From Mantamonas sphyraenae (lineage: Eukaryota; CRuMs; Mantamonadidae): a stretch of DNA of 64,000 nucleotides. The stretch spans positions 248,001-312,000 of the forward strand of contig JAPMXV010000043.1 of the NCBI GenBank assembly GCA_026936335.1, given 5' to 3'. This document shows, piece after piece, positions 21,674-31,278 of this stretch. Under the pieces are notes generated by a model that saw only the letters and a list, made by a program, of their open reading frames with translations, did no database searches and had not been told where the DNA came from. Positions within the stretch are counted from its first letter, which is position 1. Every line of letters starts with the position of its first letter. The translations under genes were made by a program, and so were the position numbers.

Positions 21674-23536
21674 TCAACATGCCACGCGTATGCTCGTGAT
21701 GTGACCTTCGCTTCCTGGCGTGGAGGACGAAGCGCCAGCTAGGCCCACCTCCAGACTTTGCACGCGGGCCAACAGCGCATCAGTACTGGACTCGGCGTCA
21801 AGTACGGCCCCAGTGATGCGCGTGAGCTTTGTGACGATCTTGCGCTTGCTTTTCTGCAGCGACACGACGTCGCCTTGAAAGTCGTTGAGCTGAGACCGGA
21901 GTTCGGCCATCTCAGATGCCAACTCTTTGGTTTGTTCCTCGACGAGTGCCCGCACATCCTCGGAGACATCAGATTGAGCACCCATGCGCCGTCCAATCTC
22001 GTCCAGACGGCCTTGCGTCCCCTTTAGGCTGGAAAGGATGGCACGGCCAATGAGGGTGGTCACGGCGTGTGCCCGTGCGTTGTCCTGCTCTCTGACACGA
22101 GTGGCGTTTTTGAGCATGCACGTCGAAAGTGCATACATATCGTCCGCCATGGCGACCTCTTCCTCCAGACGCGTGGCAATGTTTTCGTGCTCATGCAGTT
22201 TCGTTTGAGCTTCGTCCAGCATTGCTTGGAATGTGTCCAATCGTTTCTTCGCCTGCACCAGGAATCGATTGTCAATGGATGACAAGATGTCATCATCGTC
22301 GTCGCTGTCTTCGCTGTCTTCTTCCTTCTCCTCGTTGTCCAGGATGCTCTGGACCTCGGCTACTTTTTCTTTGCACTCGGGGATGGTCATGTCTTCCAGG
22401 ATGCGCTTCCTTGCCAACACTGCAGTGAGTCTCGTTTGCAATTGAAGGTGTGTCGCTCTGGTTGTCTGCCCTTTGGGTGAGCTCACAATTGCTCACTCGC
22501 GATCCCATCCGCACCCATCCGCACACAATCCGCTCACCCACCTCTGTCTGCTCCTCAAGAACCGGTATTTCTTTGTTCAACGACGTTAGTGACTCATCTA
22601 CTGAGCACTGCGGTGCGGTCCCAGGCGGAGGTCGCTCGCCAGTGGGTCAGTCTTGGCGACAGTCTCGTCAAAGGCAGTTCCAGTGTCCTCCCAACGCCCC
22701 CTACCTTTTCCTCGAACCAGTCCGCTAGTTGCAAATCTTTCACGTCGTCAGGGATTGACATGGATTGCAGTTGCGATTCAAACTCCTGGCACAGGGGTAC
22801 CAACTCGTCTGCGATGTCCATCACACCATCTGCGCAGGCGTCCGCAAGCGCTTGGATGTAAGCAATCGTGGTGTGCCGAGTGTAGCTTGAGGAAGAAAGG
22901 GAAGCGTGGGCAACGTGAGTGGCAGGTGGCCATAGGTGTCCACTGCGTGGTGACCTGCCACCTGAGGGCTGTAGACCTTACCTAAGACGTCCTTGTATTG
23001 CATAAAGAGAACGGCCTCGGTTTGATCCAACATCATGGAAGCATCGGAAGCCCTGAGAATGACATCATGGGTGCGCGAGTACACGCGGTTTGCAGCGTCT
23101 AGGTCCAGCAACTCGGCGTCATTGTTTTCCAGCGCCCGAAGATGGACCAGCTGGAACTGGGTCACCAACTGTGCCAATCGACGCAGTCTGCCAGCCATCG
23201 TGATGGACGAACAGATCCTGTGTCAGCACAAAACTCTATGGGAGCCATGGAACATTGCACCCACCTGGGCTTGATGATGGACATGGCTAGTCGCTGAGGG
23301 TCGGAAACGCCGTCAACCTGCAGCACCTGCTCGTACATATCCGACATCTCCTGGACAACATCGGCAACCTTTCTGCAATCGCCATCCACGCTGACAATCA
23401 TGCCTATTGTAAGTACGACGTCCATGTGGTGACAGACAAACGAGTTGCTTTGGTATTTGCCCGGCTGGCGCCGTGCTTTCAACACACCAGCCCCTTGGGA
23501 AGCCCATCGAAGCCTCTCAAACAGTGAGCGACACAT
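21674..23536 (-). CDS. Helical coiled-coil protein, copy 1
   Basis: Proposed five exons: 23536-23265, 23217-22982, 22850-22705, 22592-22542 and 22465-21674, about 498 aa, phases consistent. The start ATG gives MCRSLFERLRWASQ; a later ATG is possible. The protein is almost wholly alpha-helical, with an acidic hinge in the last exon (EEKEEDSEDSDDDDDI) and long coiled coils (RLEEEVAMADDMYALSTCML, ELASEMAELRSQLNDFQGD). No catalytic motif or membrane segment; family not recognised. Copy 2 at 31279-33142 differs by a few substitutions. This copy has a weaker exon 3 donor (GTAGGG; GTAAGG in copy 2) because of a 1-bp deletion. Divergent from the four-TM gene (141 bp between starts). The exon 2/3 acceptor is the least certain. 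Confidence 0.62.
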
Positions 23537-23677
23537 AATGGATTCGCCTCGGCAGAAATGACTTGGCGTGAAACCGGACAACGTCACTCCACGGGTGAGG
23601 ACAATGTGAATGCCCGATGACACGAGGAAGCAGGGCGTTGCGTTTTCCCGGCTGCAAGCAAGCTTTTCTTTTCACCC

Positions 23678-24556
23678 ATGATCGACGAAGAGAACACCTT
23701 CCACGACGCTTTACTTCCCCAGGACAACTACGAGGAGCAGAAGGAGAGAGAGCGACGTGAACAACAACCACAGGAGCCGCTCCCGGATGCCAAGGCTACA
23801 CAAGCTGGTCCCCGAGTAGCAACCACGGGCGAGGACGTTGTCATCCCCCCTGAGGTGGAAGAAGAATGGGCCCGTCGTCGTGCTGAGAATGAGATCAACA
23901 AAGACGGTGTGGTCCTGAAAGAGGTCACGAACCAGCTGCGGGAGCAGTGCCATGGCGAGGAAAAATTCGTGAAAACACTTCGCTACTACTCCCGAGCAGA
24001 TGAGAGCCTGGAAAGGGCAAAAGAGCTCAAGGTGGCGTACATACTGCTAGCAGTGTTTGTGATGCTGCAAGCATTCACTGGTGCCGTAGGTATTGCTTTT
24101 TCCGTGCTGGGTTTGGTGTGCTGTGGGTACATGTTGTACGCACTCAGAGGTCAAAACCCGGCAGCGGCCAATACTGTGGCCAAAGATCGTACGGTGACCA
24201 AGAAGGAAGGGCCGTACATTCATGCCGCGGCGATTCAGGGGCGGCGGGATGACCCCACCCTGACCAACGCAAAACTGGTGCACTTTGAGCACGTGCTGCA
24301 CTACAACACAGTCAGCTCTGGCTGGGCAGCCTTCCATGCCAAATGGTACAAGATTGTAGCATACTGGGCGATCTTTCTGCAAATCATCGGAACCATTGTG
24401 GGAATAGCCACAGTAGCGTCCCCTCCAACAGAGCAACCATTCTTTTTCGGAACCGTTGTTTTTTCCGTGATGTGCTTCGTGTACGTTGTCCACGGATACA
24501 AGTACTGGGTGGCAAAGAATAAGGAAAACACGACGTACACGTTCGGGTGGAATTGA
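23678..24556 (+). CDS. Four-transmembrane protein, copy 1
   Basis: 292 aa, single exon. A charged cytosolic-type N-terminus of about 115 residues (LLPQDNYEEQ, then VIPPEVEEEWARRRAENEIN and KEVTNQLREQCHGEEKFVKT) precedes two hydrophobic hairpins: about residues 116-155 and 225-280, each two helices. A basic loop with LTNAKLVHFEHVL links them. The paralogue at 36417-37283 has the same plan at low identity. Copy 2 at 30260-31138 is the same protein except for the first 12 residues and one T/I change. No known family recognised. It is paired head to head with the helical gene in both arms. Confidence 0.7.
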   Translation: MIDEENTFHDALLPQDNYEEQKERERREQQPQEPLPDAKATQAGPRVATTGEDVVIPPEVEEEWARRRAENEINKDGVVLKEVTNQLREQCHGEEKFVKTLRYYSRADESLERAKELKVAYILLAVFVMLQAFTGAVGIAFSVLGLVCCGYMLYALRGQNPAAANTVAKDRTVTKKEGPYIHAAAIQGRRDDPTLTNAKLVHFEHVLHYNTVSSGWAAFHAKWYKIVAYWAIFLQIIGTIVGIATVASPPTEQPFFFGTVVFSVMCFVYVVHGYKYWVAKNKENTTYTFGWN

Positions 24557-24731
24557 GGATGACCCTTGAGCTTGCTGTGAGGAAGTGAGGTGGCGGCGCG
24601 AGGGGAGGCGAGGCGACGAAGAAAGGGACCAATGAAGGATGAAGGCACTGCATGAGCATGTGCTGGGTCTGTATGCAGGAAAGGAGGGGGACGAGAGACT
24701 GGTCCTTCCATCAAAGCAGACGTTGCGGGAC

Positions 24732-27700
24732 TCAGGCACCGAATCCTCGCTCCTGTTCCACGCTTTCCTCGCTCCTGCCCACAACTTCTGACATGTCCAC
24801 TGTTCGCATTCTGTTCAGAAACTCAAACACTGCGGAGACCTCTTCGGGTGGGATGTCAACTTCGTTGCCGCCAGCGGAAAGTCCCGATGTGATTTGGTAC
24901 AACATCTTCTCCGTGTCCTCGAGGTGCTGCATCATCACACCGCGTTCACGCATGATTTTCTCATCCATCATCCAGCCCAAAGTCTTCTCATGATTCCTGC
25001 TCAATTGCTTCAAGGCCCGCTTGAACTGCTTGACGTTCACCTTGCTGTTCATCTCTTCCTTCAAACTGTCAATTTGCTCCTGTTGCGCTGTTTGCGTCAT
25101 AGTCAACGCCAAGTACAAGTCAGCCTCCCGCTCCAACTGGCTGGAGCTGTCAATGTTGACGCATTTCAGCTCGTGAACAATGCGTGAGAAAGTGGGCCGC
25201 TCTTTCGGATTTGTCTTCCAGCACTGGGTGATGATTGCCTCTGCCCACTTCGGGATTGTCCCGTCCTCCACGTATTCTTCCAGTTCCTCGCGTTCATCTT
25301 TGTTTTCCAGGAGCATCACCATCAATTCCGATTGCTCTATGTCTGACCATGGCCGTGTCTCAGTGAACAGTTCCCACAACAGCACACCGTAGGCAAACAC
25401 ATCCACCTCCCTGCCATACCTTCGAAGTCCCAACTTTTCGTGCGTCGAGCTTCCGTCTCCACCATCATCTGCATTGCTGCTGCTGTTGCTACTGCTGCTG
25501 CTGCTGCTGCTGCCGTTACTACTACTGCTACTGCTGCTGCTGCCTTGGCTCCGGTTCTTTCCTCGGCGCAAGGGACGACGGTTTCTGCTTTGCCCCAGCA
25601 TGAGCTCTGGAGCCATGTAGTGCCATGTGCCGGCAACGTTCAAAGTCTTTCCGCTCTTGGATGCCGAGATTTGCAGGCACATGGCCAACCCGAAATCGGC
25701 AACTCGGGCGACTCCATCGCCATCCAGCAGCACATTTCCGCTCTTGAGGTCACGATGAACCACATTCTGGCTATGAAGATACTCCATTCCGGATGCAATC
25801 TGGATAGCCATCGTGTGCTTCTGAGAATTGTTCAGAGGGCGGCGAAACTTGTGCAGAACATCTTCAAGGGATCCGTTTTCGCACAGTTCTGTGCAGATGC
25901 AAATGTGTCCTTCCTCCGCACAGACTCCAAGTAGTGGCAGCACGTACTTGTTGTTCATCTTGGCCATCGTTGTGACCTCTCGCTCAAAGTCAAGGACGCT
26001 GAACAAGTCTTCCGAGAACTGCTGCATGGTAAACATCTTGACAGCTACTTGCACACCATCTACAGTGCCCCTGTACACTTTACCTGTGGCACCTGTGCCC
26101 AGAAGCTTGCCAGAGTCGTACGTGATCGCATCCGCACTCTTCATCATATTCGTCCCGAGCAGCCGCTGCAGTCGATCTCGTGCTGTCAAGGCCTCATTAG
26201 GCTCGTTTGTTGCACTCATTGTGTCATCTGACTCTTCAGTAAGCTCACCTTGATCTTCACCTGCGCTGGTTCCTTCTAGGATTGCGAGAACGTCTTCGTG
26301 TCCGCCCATTTTGGCAAGCTGCACTGCGGTTTGACCGTGCGTACTGCACGCCTCCAAGTCTGCCCCGTAGTCCATGAGCACCCGTACAACCTTCCCCTTG
26401 CCCGCGTAAGCTGCCATCATCAACGCAGTGGCCTTGTCTTTGCGACCTTGATTTACGGAAGCACCTCGGCGGATCAACAACTCAACAGCCTCCACTTGGC
26501 CTTGCGAACTAGCATACATGAGAGCAGTTTGACCACGTCCCATGGTTCCGTTGGGATCGACGCGCCTGTCCAACATGCAATTCATCACCTCGAGATGGCC
26601 GAGGTACGCTGCCATGATGAACGGTGTCCACCCGTCGCTGGTTTGTCGATACACATGTGCTTTGTGCTCCATCAGAACTTCCACACACTTCGCATGATTC
26701 TTTGTGGCAGCCATGTGCATCGCCGTCCAACCCTTGTTGTCCACAGCGTTAACGTCCAGATCCAGCGCAATAAGCAGGGCAATGGTGTCCGCCTGTCCGT
26801 GCTGCGCAGCGGCCATCAGAGCTGTGTATCCATTGCGCTTCGTTGCAGTGACCTTTGCTCCTGCGCGAACAAGTGCGGCTATGCACCCAAGGCTTCCCAT
26901 AGCTGCAGCTGTCATCAAGGGTGTCTCACCGTCACTGTTGGTGTACCCACAATCTGCACCATTGGCCACCAGCATTCCTGCGCACTCCATATGCCTCCCT
27001 TGCCACGCAAGCACGAACGGGGTAACGTAGCGAGCCACGGTTGCCTCAGTCCTTGCCCCGGCCTTTACCAACATCTCAGCAACCTTTGTGTGACCGTTTT
27101 GGGCCGCAGAAAACAACGCTGTCCATCCGCTGCGCTTCCTTGCGTTTGGATCAACACCACTCAGCAGCATGATCGCCACGCACCCCTCATGTCCACCCAT
27201 TGCAGCAACCATGAGGGGTGTCCACTCTTCAAACCGAGCATCCAAAGAGGCCCCTGCTTGTACCAGCAATAGGAGACAGGTGCCTTCGCCGGCATTGCAG
27301 GCGGAAAACATCGCGTTCCACCCGTTGGGCTGGCATTTGTCCAGGGAGGCACCCGCTTCAATCAATGATGCCACAACTTCAGCTTGACCGCGTCGGGTGG
27401 CGTGCATGAGCACCGTTTCTCCATCGGGTGTTGATGCGTTCACGTTTGCTCCACCCTTGATAAGCTCGACCGCGCATCCCTGCTCCTCGTTGACGATCGC
27501 CATGATCAGGGGTGTCGCTCCGTTGGAGAACGCGGCGTCTGCTTTTGCTCCACGTTGTAGCATCATCCGCACCAAGTCACGGTGACCTTTCAACGTTGCA
27601 ATGCCAAGGGCAGTCGCGCTGTCGTTTCTGGCTTCCAACTCTAGGTTCGCATCCAAAAGGAGCAACCGCAGGCACTCCTTGTGTCCCTCCTGGCATGCAC

Positions 27701-29156
27701 TCATGGCTGCCGTCCAACCATCACTTTGTTTTGCGTTGGAATCCGCCCCTTCTGCGAGGAGAAAGGACACTATGTTGCTGTGTCCCTTGTGGCACGCAAA
27801 CATGAGGGCGTTCCATCCCTCTTCATCTTGATCGTGCACGTTCGAAACTTCCAGCAAAGACTTGACAATGCTCAAATGAGGCTCTTGACACGCTAACATC
27901 AGAGGCGTGCGCCCATTGGACATGGGGATGCGTCCGTTTGCCTGGTGTTTGACGAGCTCTTGAACACATTCAAGTGAGGAGCAAGACACGGCTATTCCCA
28001 GAGGAGTTCTTCCGTGTGTGTCTCGGTGGTCGACGTTTGCACCTGCGTCACACAGAACGCGGACAACGTGATCGTGGCCTCCATTCGATGCCAACGAGAG
28101 GGCTGTCCACGAGAGACCGTCGTTTGCCAGCTCCAGTGAGGCACCATGATCAAGCAGACACCTCACAGAATCAATGTCTCCCAGTGACGAGCTCCACATC
28201 AGGGCAGACCATCCGTGTTGCTGTGTTGCGTTCACATCCGCTTGCGCGTGGGCGAGGCACTGGACAGTCCCCGAGTGCCCATTCTCAGCTGCCAGAAGAA
28301 TGGCCGTGGCGCCTACATCTGTGGTTTCCCAGTTGAGCGTCGAATTGTCAAATGCCAGTAGTTCGATACAACATGTGCTGTGCCCTCCTGCGGCTGCCAA
28401 ATGCAAGGCAGTCCATCCTGTCTCAGATCGGATGGTGCCATCCGCACCCAACTCAATGAGGCACTTGACTACTTCTGTGTTTCCCAGTTTGGAAGCACGC
28501 ATCAGCGCAGTTAGACCGTCAACGTCCAAAGCGTCCACAGCTCCGCTTCGCAGAAGAAGTTGCGTGAGTTCCGAGTTTCCGTTGCCGGCGGCGACGGACA
28601 ACAAGGACACACCACCTGGACGAACCGATTGGGAGGGATCAGACCCCGATTGAATGAAACGGCTTGCAGCGTCGGCGTCGCCCAACAAAATTGCCCAGGG
28701 CAGACCCTCAGTTGCCCGCCTTTCGCATTCTTGGTACACGGTTCTGGCAGCATGAATGAGAGTGCTTGCATCTGAAGCATCGCCTTCGATGAAGTCTAGG
28801 ACGCCAGCGTGCAAGAGCGAAAGGCGGTCGTCCTTCACGTGACACAGAGAGGACACATGTCAGCGATGGTACTGCGTTCCAACGTATGTACTGCGCGCCG
28901 TATCCACGCAAAACACTTTGCAACATACCCTAGTCATGGATCCTCCATGCAGGATCACGAGCGGTGCTCGCAACTCGTCCGCTTGCAATTCGTCGGCAAC
29001 GGCCAAGATACCATCCAGAGAGCCCCTATCCCATTCCAAAATACTGCCAACGTGCGTTGTTGATGTCCGAGATGACCAAGGTCCCACAGTGAGCCGTGCA
29101 TCGATGCCGGAGAACTCGACTTGCAAGTGATCGACACCTTTCCACCCTTGATACAT
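24732..29156 (-). CDS. Ankyrin-repeat TKL-type protein kinase
   Basis: Proposed exons 29156-28929 (76 codons) and 28832-24732; donor GTATGT and acceptor GTGAAG are in phase, total about 1,442 aa. Exon 1 is a small domain I do not recognise. Residues about 120-925 hold some two dozen ankyrin repeats (GWTALHLAAAGGH-type). The kinase domain spans about 980-1295: LLGTGATGKVY glycine loop, VAVKMF lysine, HRDLKSGNVLL catalytic loop (about 1102), DFG, and APE with HYMAPELML. It is therefore predicted active and tyrosine-kinase-like, close to ankyrin-TKL kinases. A Ser/Asn-rich insert of about 35 residues (about 1165-1200) follows the APE motif. The C-terminal 140 residues are coiled coil. The last 188 codons lie inside the left repeat arm; the rest is in the spacer. 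Confidence 0.87.
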
Positions 29157-29520
29157 CAAGGCACGTCCCCAAAATCACGCAAACACCAAGGTGTCAGTTG
29201 TCAAGCTTCCCCTAGCCACAGCTCACAACCAACCTTGTTGGATGGTGGCGACCCGATTCGCGTCTGAAACGAGAATCTGCAAATGTAGACTCTTACAATG
29301 AGTGTCAGTTCACCCTGCCGCTCTCCAAGTGTGCTGCCCTGCTGACAACATCATGCGCTCTGGGGTGCGAGCTTACTCTTTCACTTTTGCGTGACATTGT
29401 CTTGGAAATGAGTTCCAAACTCTGCGAGAGGTCCCGTGCTTTTTCACTGCCACAAGAGGAGCAAGCAATTTTCATCCAAAATCGACAGCGAAAAATATCA
29501 GAGACCTGGAAACCAAACAA
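29157..29520 (+). other. Spacer edge with an orphan open frame of unknown origin
   Basis: Between the kinase start and the right arm, one plus-strand frame is open from about 29208 to beyond 29500 with no good start codon: it reads SYNECQFTLPLSKCAALL, then LLRDIVLEMSSKLCERSRAF and EEQAIFIQNRQRKIS, a plausible helical protein. It is one frame off the kinase tail that begins at 29521; two bases (GA in CAGAGACC, about 29506) would need to be dropped to join them into an in-frame DLETKQEREELEEY. It may be the remnant of a different gene fused at the breakpoint. No other feature seen here. Confidence 0.35.
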
Positions 29521-30084
29521 GAACGAGAGGAACTGGAAGAATACGTGGAGGACGGGACAATCCCGAAGTGGGCAGAGGCAATCATCACCCAGTGCTGGAA
29601 GACAAATCCGAAAGAGCGGCCCACTTTCTCACGCATTGTTCACGAGCTGAAATGCGTCAACATTGACAGCTCCAGCCAGTTGGAGCGGGAGGCTGACTTG
29701 TACTTGGCGTTGACTATGACGCAAACAGCGCAACAGGAGCAAATTGACAGTTTGAAGGAAGAGATGAACAGCAAGGTGAACGTCAAGCAGTTCAAGCGGG
29801 CCTTGAAGCAATTGAGCAGGAATCATGAGAAGACTTTGGGCTGGATGATGGATGAGAAAATCATGCGTGAACGCGGTGTGATGATGCAGCACCTCGAGGA
29901 CACGGAGAAGATGTTGTACCAAATCACATCGGGACTTTCCGCTGGCGGCAACGAAGTTGACATCCCACCCGAAGAGGTCCCCGCAGTGTTTGAGTTTCTG
30001 AACAGAATGCGAACAGTGGACATGTCAGAAGTTGTGGGCAGGAGCGAGGAAAGCGTGGAACAGGAGCGAGGATTCGGTGCCTGA
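29521..30084 (+). pseudogene. Truncated C-terminal fragment of the ankyrin-TKL kinase
   Basis: Encodes about 187 residues from EREELEEYVEDGTIPKWAE to the stop, nearly identical to the end of the intact kinase (one visible change, EEVPAVFEF for EEVSAVFEF). It lacks the ankyrin repeats, glycine loop, catalytic loop and DFG, so it cannot be an active kinase. Its upstream sequence is unrelated. The reading frame is still intact, which points to a recent duplication or continuing homogenisation with the other arm. Confidence 0.85.
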
Positions 30085-30259
30085 GTCCCGCAACGTCTGC
30101 TTTGATGGAAGGACCAGTCTCTCGTCCCCCTCCTTTCCTGCATACAGACCCAGCACATGCTCATGCAGTGCCTTCATCCTTCATTGGTCCCTTTCTTCGT
30201 CGCCTCGCCTCCCCTCGCGCCGCCACCTCACTTCCTCACAGCAAGCTCAAGGGTCATCC

Positions 30260-31138
30260 TCAATTCCACCCGAACGTGTACGTCGTGTTTTCCTTATTCT
30301 TTGCCACCCAGTACTTGTATCCGTGGACAACGTACACGAAGCACATCACGGAAAAAACAACGGTTCCGAAAAAGAATGGTTGCTCTGTTGGAGGGGACGC
30401 TACTGTGGCTATTCCCACAATGGTTCCGATGATTTGCAGAAAGATCGCCCAGTATGCTACAATCTTGTACCATTTGGCATGGAAGGCTGCCCAGCCAGAG
30501 CTGACTGTGTTGTAGTGCAGCACGTGCTCAAAGTGCACCAGTTTTGCGTTGGTCAGGATGGGGTCATCCCGCCGCCCCTGAATCGCCGCGGCATGAATGT
30601 ACGGCCCTTCCTTCTTGGTCACCGTACGATCTTTGGCCACAGTATTGGCCGCTGCCGGGTTTTGACCTCTGAGTGCGTACAACATGTACCCACAGCACAC
30701 CAAACCCAGCACGGAAAAAGCAATACCTACGGCACCAGTGAATGCTTGCAGCATCACAAACACTGCTAGCAGTATGTACGCCACCTTGAGCTCTTTTGCC
30801 CTTTCCAGGCTCTCATCTGCTCGGGAGTAGTAGCGAAGTGTTTTCACGAATTTTTCCTCGCCATGGCACTGCTCCCGCAGCTGGTTCGTGACCTCTTTCA
30901 GGACCACACCGTCTTTGTTGATCTCATTCTCAGCACGACGACGGGCCCATTCTTCTTCCACCTCAGGGGGGATGACAACGTCCTCGCCCGTGGTTGCTAC
31001 TCGGGGACCAGCTTGTGTAGCCTTGGCATCCGGGAGCGGCTCCTGTGGTTGTTGTTCACGTCGCTCTCTCTCCTTCTGCTCCTCGTAGTTGTCCTGGGGA
31101 AGCAAAACGTTGTCGAAGGTGTTCTCTTGGTTGATCAT
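30260..31138 (-). CDS. Four-transmembrane protein, copy 2
   Basis: 292 aa, single exon, mirror of the gene at 23678-24556. From about residue 13 onward it is the same protein except DPILTN for DPTLTN. The first 12 residues differ (MINQENTFDNVLLP against MIDEENTFHDALLP), as does the 40 bp upstream of the ATG, in an otherwise nearly identical arm. Two hydrophobic hairpins (four helices) as in copy 1. The start codon is 140 bp from that of the divergent helical gene. Confidence 0.7.
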   Translation of the reverse strand: MINQENTFDNVLLPQDNYEEQKERERREQQPQEPLPDAKATQAGPRVATTGEDVVIPPEVEEEWARRRAENEINKDGVVLKEVTNQLREQCHGEEKFVKTLRYYSRADESLERAKELKVAYILLAVFVMLQAFTGAVGIAFSVLGLVCCGYMLYALRGQNPAAANTVAKDRTVTKKEGPYIHAAAIQGRRDDPILTNAKLVHFEHVLHYNTVSSGWAAFHAKWYKIVAYWAIFLQIIGTIVGIATVASPPTEQPFFFGTVVFSVMCFVYVVHGYKYWVAKNKENTTYTFGWN

Positions 31139-31278
31139 GGGTTAAAAAATGGCTTGCTTGCAACTGGGAACGACGAACGCCCTGCTTCCTCGTGTCATCG
31201 GGCATTCACATTGTCCTCACCCGTGGAGTGACGTTGTCCGGTTTCACGCCAAGTCATTTCTGCCGAGGCGAATCCATT

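Larger units (their letters stand above)
21518..25295. repeat. Left arm of a 3,778-bp inverted repeat
   Basis: This segment is repeated in reverse complement at 29521-33298. Matching points in the two arms sum to 54816 (for example gene ends 21674/33142 and 24732/30084), or 54815 across an internal block between two compensating 1-bp indels (about 22703 and about 23640). The arms look almost identical by eye apart from a divergent patch at about 23640-23713. The outer border falls within TCATTCT at 21518, the inner border in GAACGAGAGG-type sequence at about 25295. A short tandem of ATGAGGTGATTC/ATGAGGTGATC lies just outside (about 21472-21494). Confidence 0.92.

Noticed and set aside
24047-24784. 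245-codon frame duplicated at 30032-30769
   Set aside because: It is antisense to the four-TM genes. Its conservation in both arms only reflects the near-identity of the repeat arms.
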